A DNA stretch of 64,000 nucleotides from Lithospermum erythrorhizon (taxonomy: Eukaryota; Streptophyta; Magnoliopsida; Boraginales; Boraginaceae): assembly GCA_019722365.1 (NCBI GenBank), contig JADFUC010000961.1:464712-528711 (forward strand), written 5' to 3'. Of this stretch, positions 35,121-44,693 are shown piece by piece. Below the pieces are notes generated by a model. It was not told where the DNA came from. It ran no database searches and saw only the letters and a list, made by a program, of their open reading frames with translations. Position 1 is the first letter of the stretch; each line of letters opens with the position of its first letter. The translations under genes and the position numbers were made by a program.

Positions 35121-35178
35121 TTCCGTTGCCGGGACTTGAACCCGGGTCTCTCGGGTGAGAGCCGAGTATATCCTAAAC
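35121..35178 (-). pseudogene. tRNA-Glu(CTC) fragment, 5' third missing
   Basis: The minus strand contains an anticodon arm CTCGG-CTCTCAC-CCGAG with anticodon CTC, then a variable loop. After it come a T arm (CCGGG TTCAAGT CCCGG) and an acceptor 3' strand CAACGGAA, as in plant tRNA-Glu. The D-arm remnant TTTAGGATATAC has two extra bases. The 5' acceptor strand and the D-stem start are replaced by unrelated sequence, so a normal tRNA cannot fold. Could be a retroposed tRNA fragment, a SINE head, or a damaged gene. Confidence 0.75.
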
Positions 35179-37712
35179 TTATAGGTAACTTGTGGATTAC
35201 TTTGTTTCTTTTTATCAACCCATTTGTATTTTCTCTTTATAGCTATTATTAATACATACGTATTTGTTAGTTTTAATATATTCAATTACTCCGTAATATT
35301 CTATATATGATGTTTACCCTTGTCATATGTGCCACATTTTTCTGGTAAATGTTACTCGTTTGTCAAAAAGTATGAAACATTCATATTAATGCACAAGCCA
35401 GATTCCTCACCTTGCATTTCACTGCAGGCCGAACTCTTTACGCGCCTTTTAACCTGCGCATGGTAGCCATGCTTAAATCACTTCAATACGAGACGCTGGC
35501 TACTCTAGCGATTCGAACTCCACACTGCATTTAAGAGGCTTACTGGCCAAGACTTAAAGACTCTCGCTTCCTACCAATCGAAATTTATGTCCCGAGACCA
35601 ATATTACTCATTTGTCATTATTATTACTAATTGCTTTAAATATTAATTATCCAATAATATAACATAACTCGTGATTAATAGTACTCTGTATTTAATACAA
35701 ATGTTATTCATGAAAAATTAATACCCTGTAGCCTGTAGGTTTCATTTTTAATGTCGATAAAATGTTATAAAAAATTACAAATTGAAGTTTTCACTGTAAG
35801 TTTTATATTTATTCATGGATACCTTATGCATTTTTGTTGTTCGTAAAAGTTAGATGCAATGGGACATTTACAACGACTGAATTATTTGTTCTTAAGTACC
35901 CGGCTTATTACTTTAATTACCATGTGTTTGTACTCATGGGCAGTATTCAGGATATTCAATGAATACCTTGAACAAAAGAAAATATGCTTGAAGTTGTGGG
36001 TGCCAATAAAAATACAAATCAACCGAACCGACCTAACCGAACTGAAATAACCGAAATCGAGGGAACCGATTGAACCCAACCGATTTAGGTTCGAAAAATA
36101 CAAAACCAAAATATTTCGTTCGGGTTCGGTTTCCCCGAGAACCTTGAATTTTAATTAAAAAAATTAAAAATATTATATATATATATATAACCTTGAACTT
36201 AACCAAAATAATAGAAAAACCCAACCGAAAAAACTCAAAACAACCAGAACCGAATCCTAACTCCGATTTAGTTTGAACTCTAATTTAACCGAATTGCACT
36301 GATTTTAAGCTCCTGCTTGAAGTTTTACAGAAGTTCAAATTTTGCAATAAACAAATTTTTTATATGCTTTATCCATTTTGACCAGAAAGTTTTTGGTACA
36401 ATGTTAGCCAATGTTTTACCCATTTTGTCCAGATTTTTTTTGACAATGCTAGGTAATGTTTTACCCATTTTGTCTAAGGTTTTTGGGACAATAATGAAGC
36501 ATAAATTTTCTCATAATACGAATTTTCTTAAGTTTTTAGGGTGATAAACGAATAACTATTTTAGTTAGTTTTAATTTTAATTTTTCACCAAACTTATTAA
36601 AAGCTAGTACATGGACTTCAACTAATTACTAGCTTTAGTTAGTTTTGATTAATTATTGAAGTTTCTTCGCCTATCGCAGAAAAATAAACATGGGCTGCAT
36701 AACGGTATTCTACTATATAAATCATTTATCGGCTCAAAAACGCTAGTTTATGCCTAACGTCACCAAATTATACCCATTTGTTAAAATTCATATTTTTTAC
36801 ATATTCGAATCCTCGCATGCTAAAAAAAATCTAATACCCTACATTTTGCCGCTCCTGTTTGTACTTATTATCACATATAACTATATAAGCCAACTCATGA
36901 ATATTCGCACCTAGTTTAAATACAACTAATACAAGTACACATTTGATTATTTTAGTACAACAGTGCATCATCAATTGATTCTGATGTTAATTAGATGAAG
37001 ATTCTTTGTTGTTTGGCTTTGTCTTATTATAAACCTCAAGATTAATTTGTCACAAAGCTTTATGTCCTCATGGAAAAAGTCGGAATTTATATTTAATGGA
37101 GAGTATGAACCAATACTACGGTGCATTTCCACGGCGTGCATTCAGGCGGCCGGCGAACGCATGCGTGTGCGCTCGTTCTTTTTTTTTTTAAGCACAAAAA
37201 ACAAATGCACATGACGGACGTTCGGATCCATGGAAATATGGTTACCCTTAATAGGGTTAGATTCTTACATTAAAATTAACTCTTCCGTCTTATTTGGCAA
37301 AGTTGCTCCTTATCTACAAGCCATGACACAATTTGGATATACTGCTTTACTATTATTAGCATATTATCAAATTGTCCCTTAGAGTTATCAACATTGTTGA
37401 ACCGCCTGATAGACTTCATGTACTCTCTGTTATTGCCAACATATAATGACAATTGTCTTTGTTTGTATTTATGTCACAAATAAAATATATTCAATTGAGA
37501 ATTTCATTTTAGGGGGAGTCATGTATTATATTAATTATTATGGAATCGATAGGTTATTCAAATGAGTCTATATTTTATATCGAAAAGGAGTGAAACATGT
37601 ATACTACACATCAATAAATAGCAACCCTGTGTAACATATATTTGCAGCCTCAATGAAGTCTCACTAAGCAAGAAGACACACATACGTCATAAACAATAGT
37701 TATTGTGATACC
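35179..37712. other. Intergenic region upstream of the P450 gene
   Basis: Mostly AT-rich. At 36010-36290 there is low-complexity (A)ACCGAACCGA-like sequence. At about 36397-36490 there is a direct repeat of roughly 55 bases (AATGTTTTACCCATTTTGTC twice). At 35410-35590 a GC-richer stretch contains a B-box-like GATTCGAACT on the minus side and could be an old SINE, though this is unproven. A TATA-like AATAAATAG lies about 95 bases before the P450 ATG. Confidence 0.4.
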
Positions 37713-40287
37713 ATGGAGTACTCCTTGGCCTCTCTACTAATTTACATACCCATTTTTTTAATCCTCCATCAGTTAACAAAGTTGTTATTATCTTATGTCC
37801 CCGGAGGCAAGAAATTACCTCCAGGGCCACCAGGATGGCCAGTGTTCGGCCACATGTTCAATCTCGGTACTCTTCCATACACAACCATGGCACGTCTGAA
37901 AGACAAGTATGGTCCCGTGTTGTGGTTGCGTTTAGGCTCAGTAAACACCATGGTTATACTCAATGCCTCGGCTGCCGAGGAATTGTTCAAAAACCATGAT
38001 GCTTCTTTTTGTGATCGCAAAACTGTTCAGGTCTTGCGATCACATAATTTTCACAAAAGTTCTCTTGCTCTAAGTGCATATACTCCTTATTGGAGAATGC
38101 TAAGGCGACTATGCACTATGGAGATTTTTGCTACAAGGTAATAAATTATATTCTAACATACATGCTTGTAAATTATGATTACTATGGTAATGGATTAGGT
38201 TCTCATCAAGGCTATGTTTTCCTTCAAAATTTCAAAAGGATCAATGTTTTGTCTACTTATCCATGCTCCACATCTACAATTTCTTTATGAATTTTTTTAG
38301 CACTAAGATATACTGAATCATTTTTGGTTGCTTTATTGATTTTGATATATTTTTTCCATAGTACTTACTATTTATTTTATTCATAAACTTATGATGATGG
38401 TAAAAAAAACTTATGTATGCATTACAAAAATTATTGTAGTATCGAAAATTTTATTTAAGAATGTTTAAGAACCGAGCTTAAGAAATTGATTGGGACTCAT
38501 ATTATTATGTTTGTTTATTATATGATGATAGACATGAATAATCGTTTGTTTAGTTCATGATAACATGCATCAATAATTTTATTCTTTTTCTAATAAATTC
38601 TACAGAAAGATTAATATGACAGTTGGGATAAGGAGAAAATGCATAGATGATTTGGTATCCTGGATTGAAAAGAAATCTGCTAATACAAACACTAACATTA
38701 AAGAGAAGAAAGGAGTTCACATAGCCCACTTGATGTTCTTGACATCATTCAACATTTTTGGAAACTTGATGATGTCTCGAGACGTGGTGGATCCGGATTC
38801 CGAAGTCGGGTCGGAGTTGTTCACAGCATTGGTGAAATCTACACATTGGGCTGCTTGTCCCAATATTTCAGACCTGTTTGAATTCTTGAAGCCATTTGAT
38901 CTTCAAGGTTTGCAAAGAAACATGAACAGAGATTTGGGTCATTTGTTGGAAATTGTTTCCAAATTTGTCAAGGAAAGGATGAAAGAAAGGGAGGATCCTT
39001 GTAGAGAAAAGACTGATGATTTCTTGGATGTGTTGCTTGACTTTGAGGGCAAAGGTGGAGAGGAGCCAAAGAAGCTATCAGAACACAACATCTTCATTTT
39101 CATTCTGGTAAGAATCCTTTCATCCATGTTTTTTTTTTCAGTTAGAATCTTGATTAACTACTACAGAGTCTTGTTTCACCATATGGCAATATGTCTAGTT
39201 CAATACCTATGAAGAGATTCCCACCTAAACGAAATAAGGAGGGAGGGGGTTCAAATGTACCAACCTTACCCTTGGATAGCACTAAAATGTGGTTTGATAT
39301 GAATTTCGATTTTGTACTAGTGTGCACGCTACAAATGTGTCGTCAAATAAAAGATTCAACGTCCAAGGTATTGTTGACGCAAAAAGAAAAAACATTCATT
39401 ACCGGTGTAAGAGAAATGGGGGTAGCGCCTACATTGGACGCTTGTATACAAAACCATCGTTAAATACATCTTGTATACTGCGGAAAATTGATAATGAATG
39501 CTAATAACTATTATTGGCATTCATCATAGACATCGAAATCAATTTTTAGGCTCCACTTCATATACCATTTTTAGGTTTTTGACGTATAGTGTGGTAGTAG
39601 AAGGGGTAAAAATCTTAAAAGATTCAATTGTTTGACACAATTTTGGTGTGCTTCTTGCACATATAAATACTGCAGGAGATGTTTCTTGCTGGGGCAGAGA
39701 CAACAAGTACCACAACAGAATGGGCACTTAGTGAGCTCCTACGCAATCCTAAAGAATTGACCAAAGTCAAAATGGAGGTTCAAAGTGTTGTAGGACCAAA
39801 TAGAAAACTTGAAGAAAGTGACATAGAAAACCTCCCATTTTTACAAGCCATAGTCAAGGAGACTTTACGTCTACATCCAGTGGTACCATTTCTCCTTCCA
39901 AGAAGTGCAACTAAAGACACCAACTTCATGGGGTATGACATACCCAAGAACACTCAAGTTCTCATCAATGCTTGGGCAATAGGAAGAGATCCTGAGACTT
40001 GGGATGATCCTTCGTCTTTCAAACCCGAAAGGTTCTTGGACTCGAATATTGATTATAGAGGTCAACATTTCGAGTTAATACCATTCGGTGCTGGTAGAAG
40101 AATGTGTGTTGGTCTACCTCTAGCGCATAGGATGTTACATTTGATGTTGGGTTCATTGCTCCACGAGTTCGACTGGGAGCTCGAGGACTCTTTACACGGA
40201 CACAAACTTGACATGACTGAACAATTGGGGATAACTGTAAGAAAATTGGAGCCTTTGAAAGCTGTCCCAACAAGACGTGCAATTTGA
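37713..40287 (+). CDS. Cytochrome P450, CYP76-like (three exons, intact)
   Basis: ER-anchored haem monooxygenase. Exons 37713-38137, 38606-39107 and 39676-40287 join in frame (1539 nt, 512 residues, normal length) with GT/AG borders. Visible landmarks: an N-terminal membrane anchor (LASLLIYIPIFLILHQL), a proline-rich hinge PPGPPGWPVFGH, and an I-helix AGAETTST that carries the oxygen-activating Thr and begins exon 3. Further on are the K-helix ETLR (ExxR), PERF, and a haem loop FGAGRRMCVG with the Cys ligand. The C-terminal stretch after the haem loop (PLAHRMLHLMLGSLLHEFDW) resembles CYP76A-type proteins. CYP76 enzymes oxidise monoterpenoids, alkaloid or betalain precursors and herbicides, so the substrate cannot be read from sequence. 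Divergence from betalain CYP76AD enzymes is clear. Other A-type families (CYP75, CYP71) remain possible. Confidence 0.9.
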
Positions 40288-42278
40288 TAAGTCCTTGTAG
40301 TTATAATTAAAATGCAAACTAGCATATTGTATCATTAGCCTCTGGAATAGTTTGCTTGATGTGTTGTATCTTACTTTGATGAGCTTATTATTACTTGCTT
40401 TATTTTATAGTGTTGCCGTGATAAGAATGTGTATTATTCAATTTCAGTGACTTTCCTAGCCCAAAGTCTAGATGTGCAACTGTTGAAAATATTCAAGAAT
40501 TATAAATCACTCTTCGACTTCCTCAAAACATCCAAGGGTAGTAGACCAAATTCTATCTCATTTCGCGGTGTATGTGCTTCCATTTACGATATACAAACGC
40601 TGAGCAAGATGACAAGTCAGACATTATTATTTTAGTAAAAACAGCATCATCATCTCATTTTTATAATTATATCATGTAAATTGTTAGACCACCTCCACAA
40701 TTTATTTGAGATAATTTTAAAACAAAAAGTCAAACTGATAATTAATGATTATCATGATAATGTGTTTATTTTCTTAAAAACATAAAAATACTAAAAATCA
40801 CCCATCAATTCATTTGCCTACTTCTTAGGGCTTAAAATAATTCTATTGAACCCAATATCCGACTCTGCTAAGCAATTCGATGAGATGCTATTTAATATGT
40901 GAATCATTAATTCGAAACAACCTCAATGGTATCACAATTCACAAGAGGCGAGGGTGAGTATTATTCCACTATTCAATAATATTTATGTAGGAATCTTTTC
41001 AGATGGATTGAAGTATGTTGCCGATGTATACTTACCAAACAACATGAAGTATAAGTAATTGTCTTCTAGTGTTGTTTATTAAATGAACCACGTATTCATA
41101 TTAAGATTTTAGTTCCCACTTGAATGCCTGACGGTATATTTATTCAATTAATCAAGGTGATTTATTTGTCATTGTATTCACCACCCGGTGACATTTTCTT
41201 GGTACAAATTTATTTGTGTAAACCAATGGTAAAAAAGATTCAGCATTATCTACAACAATGTTAGCAATCATATCATCAGTTCATTTTATAAAATCCAAGT
41301 ATGGTATGTCCAATTGGAGTGAAGTGTGTGTATAATTGAAGTCTGCCTAGTCAATAAGCAATGATGAGTTTACTAGACAGTGTATTTTGAAACATGCCAT
41401 TTTCTTAAAAATTACTCATTATACATTTTGATGCACCATGAACTTTCGGCTAAAGTAAGGATGATCTGTTTATTAATTGTAGGTAACGAGAAATAGGACA
41501 TATGCCAACCAAGAATATATTGTGAGCATAGAGATGATTATACCAAATCAAGTACACTTTTAGAAAGCTCAAATCCTCATAAATGTGAAAATATTCAAAT
41601 TACCGTGTTACTCAAATGTAATGATAGGGCATTTGTTATAAATTTGACGATGTTAATTGATTTATGATAATATAGACAATGATTGCCTATGGACTACGGT
41701 AGTCATAAAAGATCGATAAATTTATAAATCAAGAAAAATTGAAAAGAAAATTACATGAAATAACGTAAATTTTACGGTTTTGAAATATCACTCAATATAA
41801 AGCTTAATGGAGGCATAATATATATACCCGTCATCAATTAGTGGAATTAAACTTTATTCGATCTGATCTATCAATACTGATGATCACAAATTACGGCTAA
41901 TTAAACACAAAAGTTATATAAATATATAAATATATATTAATGCATTTGTGATGGAGGGAGTATTTGTTATATGTAAGGAATATAATTTTATTTATAGTAT
42001 ATGGTAATTGATGCATTTGTAAAATATGATAATTGTAAACTATTAATTTTGAGTCCATTTTATTCTCTTCATCATCTCCATTATTAGTCAACTCTAAATC
42101 CTCCATTGATCCTTGAATTACTCCCCCCCTCTTCATTTAGTCCACCCTCTCTCTCAATCAATCTCCAAAAATTACTCCCTCCCTTTTTTTTGCATTTTAA
42201 AACACAAAAAATTAATATTAGGGATCATAATACAAAGCAAGTAGCACAATAATATTTTATTATAAACCAACATAAAAA
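40288..42278. other. Intergenic, P450 3' flank to epimerase promoter
   Basis: AT-rich sequence without a supported gene or recognised transposon. It includes the P450 3' UTR region just after 40287. Confidence 0.5.
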
Positions 42279-42485
42279 ATTGATTTTTTTTTCAAACCAA
42301 GATAATGTATTAGGAAAAAGTTGGTATTTTTTGTTAGATTGGGATAAGTTGTTGAGAAAAAAACAAAGAAATTGCATTTAAAAATTGAGTCTTTTTGTAA
42401 CCAAGATTATATATTAGGAAAAAGTTGGTGTTTTTTGTTAGTTTAGCATAAATTGTTGAGAAAAAAGCAAAGAAATCTCACTTGG
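42279..42485. repeat. 105-bp tandem duplication in the epimerase promoter
   Basis: Two adjacent copies (42279-42383 and 42384-42485) share ATTAGGAAAAAGTTGGT, TTTTTTGTTAG and TTGTTGAGAAAAAA.CAAAG. They end about 60 bases before the GAE start codon, so they probably duplicate promoter or 5' UTR sequence. Confidence 0.85.
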
Positions 42486-42546
42486 GTATTCCTGAAAATT
42501 TCAAGATTTGTTGAAAAGAGCACCCAAATAAAGCACATTTGATAAT

Positions 42547-43952
42547 ATGAATATCCCTGGAAAGTTGAAGATGGAAAAGTCACCATATAATAGGCTAAGG
42601 CATCATTTTTCATTAGCCAAGATTACTTTTTGGTCCCTTGTGTTTGTTGGTTTGATCTATGTATCATTTTTCAGATCATCATCTTCATCTACTGCTCATT
42701 CTGACAACTCTCGCAGGTCCCTTATTTTATTATTATTATTATTTAAAGTTCATTGCATTTACTCGAACCCGGGACCTCGTGCATTTACTTGAATCCGGGA
42801 CCTCGTATTTGTGAATAATATCCGTGGCCACTAGACTAACTCTGGTGCTTCTCGTGCAGGTCCCTTAGAACAAGCCGTGATTGGGAGCAAAGGGTTAGAG
42901 CTTCTGCTAAAATCAGGTCACAGAAGGGTATCTCTGTTTTAGTTACGGGTGCTGCTGGTTTTGTAGGTACACATGTTTCAGCTGCCCTTAAACGCCGTGG
43001 GGATGGCGTTGTTGGGATAGATAACTTCAATAGTTACTATGATCCTTCTCTTAAAAGATCTAGGCAAGCGCTTTTAGAACGCTCGGGGGTGTACATTGTG
43101 GAGGGGGATATAAATGATGATAAGTTGTTGAGAAGGCTGTTTGATATTGTTGCATTTACTCATGTTATGCATTTGGCCGCGCAGGCCGGTGTTAGATATG
43201 CTATGGAGAATCCTAGTTCATATGTGCATAGTAATATTGCTGGCCTAGTTAGTTTGCTTGAAGTTTGCAAGAGTGCTAATCCTCAGCCTGCTATTGTGTG
43301 GGCATCTAGTAGTTCTGTTTATGGATTGAATAATAAGGTTCCATTTTCGGAGAAGGATAGAACTGATCAGCCTGCTAGTTTGTATGCAGCCACTAAGAAG
43401 GCGGGTGAGGAGATTACTCACACTTATAATCATATTTACGGGCTTTCGTTGACTGGTTTGCGCTTTTTTACTGTTTATGGACCTTGGGGTAGACCAGATA
43501 TGGCATACTTCTTTTTCAGTAAGGATATTCTGAAGGGGAAATCGATACCTATATTTGAAGGGCCGAATCATGGGACAGTTGCTAGGGATTTTACCTTTAT
43601 TGATGATATCGTGAAGGGGTGTGTGGCATCGTTAGATACTGCAGAGAAAAGTACTGGTAGTGGTGGGAAGAAGAAGGGGCCGGCTCAGTTGCGAGTGTTC
43701 AATTTGGGGAATACTTCACCAGTGCCTGTTTCAGATCTAGTTAGCATTTTGGAAAGATTGCTTAAGGTTAAGGCAAAGAGGCTGATAATGAAAATGCCGA
43801 GGAATGGTGATGTGCAGTTTACACATGCAAATATAAGTTCTGCCCAAACGGAGCTGCATTACAAGCCCACAACAGATCTTCAGACGGGATTGAAGAAATT
43901 TGTTCGATGGTATCTCAGTTACTACAGCGATGGAAAGAAGAGTGACCAGTGA
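42547..43952 (+). CDS. GAE: UDP-glucuronate 4-epimerase with a SINE-derived intron
   Basis: Golgi type II membrane enzyme converting UDP-glucuronate to UDP-galacturonate for pectin synthesis. Exons 42547-42716 and 42860-43952 join in frame to 420 residues, near the usual 430. After a basic N-terminus there is one membrane segment (ITFWSLVFVGLIYVSFF). The NAD-binding Rossmann motif is TGAAGFVG, and then come SSSSVYG and the catalytic YAATK (YxxxK). FTVYGPWGRPDMA and RDFTFIDD are family hallmarks. Family members are normally intronless. Here 143 bases with stop codons interrupt the frame at codon 57. Without splicing the protein stops after 81 residues. With splicing from GT 42717 to AG 42859 the normal sequence NSRRSLRTSRDWEQR is restored. 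If not spliced, this is a disrupted gene. Confidence 0.9.
42713..42724 (+). repeat. Target-site duplication, left copy (12 bp)
   Basis: GCAGGTCCCTTA, identical to 42856-42867. It contains AG|GT, so the new 5' splice site (GT at 42717) lies inside ancestral coding sequence. Confidence 0.9.
42725..42855 (-). mobile_element. tRNA-derived SINE inserted antisense in GAE
   Basis: 131 bp flanked by a perfect 12-bp duplication. On the minus strand it has a Pol III A box TAGTCTAGTGG (42839-42829), matching TRGYNNARNGG. There are two B-box-like sequences, GGTTCGAGT (near 42770) and the weaker GATTCAAGT (near 42796), in two tandem 26-bp units. It ends in an AT-rich tail of AAT repeats. Structure, size and flanking duplication fit a short plant SINE. 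A and B boxes are 30-60 bases apart, as in tRNA-type promoters. Confidence 0.8.
42835..42859 (+). promoter_or_regulatory. Putative branch point and 3' splice site
   Basis: CTAAC (42836-42840) lies about 20 bases before the GTGCAG acceptor, in between a pyrimidine-rich CTCTGGTGCTTCTC. CTAAC matches the plant branch-point consensus and is the reverse complement of the SINE A-box region. Functional use is inferred. Confidence 0.55.
42856..42867 (+). repeat. Target-site duplication, right copy (12 bp)
   Basis: GCAGGTCCCTTA, identical to 42713-42724. Here its AG (42858-42859) would serve as the 3' splice site, and coding sequence resumes at GTCCCTTAG. Confidence 0.9.
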
Positions 43953-44693
43953 TACATTTTTCCAATAGTGCGGTATAATTTGATTTTTGTTCTTTTTCGA
44001 TTCTTACATGACCCTTCTCTGTTCTTTGCCTAGTTATATTTTTCCCTTAAATCTTAAATTCTTAATGATGCCGCAAGATGACTAAAGTCTTTCTCATGGC
44101 CAAGAAGATCTTATAATTAGTGGTTATGGTTTACTAGGCGTCCTGATCTGTATCAAAGAAATCCAAGACCAACTTTTGTCACTCTTGGTCATGTAATTGT
44201 TGTAGTTTATCATTGTAGAATTCAGGACTGATAGAGCTATTTGCTGATTCGTGGGCCTGTACCGTTTCTCTAAAATTCCACGTATTGATTCTGCTATTAG
44301 TTTTTTTCTAATACGTGCATTACATGGAATTGCTTCATTGTACGGATAATGAACCTCATTGCTAAGTTTACTGTTTTTATCATTCTACTTTTTCTCTGTT
44401 TCCTGTCTTAATTTCTTTTCAATATCTCATTTAATTTGTTTGTTACCTTTCGTTGTTTGTTTACTTGAATGAATCACTGTTCATCTTCCTCCACGATGTC
44501 AACTATTTGTAGAGGGGGAGTAACAAATACATAGATATACACATCTTACATTGTCTCCACTTTCTGCATCTTGTATGATAAATCGATTATGGCCTCGAAT
44601 TTGTATTGCATATAGTAGAGTTTACATAGTACAATCATATTGGTCATGTCATGAAAATCTGATCTTATAAGAAGAGAGCAGTAACTACTTGCT
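43953..44693. other. Convergent 3' flanks of GAE and the PPR gene
   Basis: Shared non-coding region between two converging genes. It should contain both polyadenylation sites. No further gene is seen. Confidence 0.5.

Noticed and set aside
35403..35595. Possible SINE or tRNA-like unit (GATTCGAACT on the minus side)
   Set aside because: A B-box-like string is present but no A box at proper spacing, tail or flanking duplication could be shown.
39191..39504. Open frames between P450 exons 2 and 3
   Set aside because: They lie in intron 2, which has good GT/AG borders and whose removal gives a full P450; no known domain.
43245..43571. Long minus-strand frame inside GAE
   Set aside because: Antisense shadow of the conserved epimerase coding sequence.
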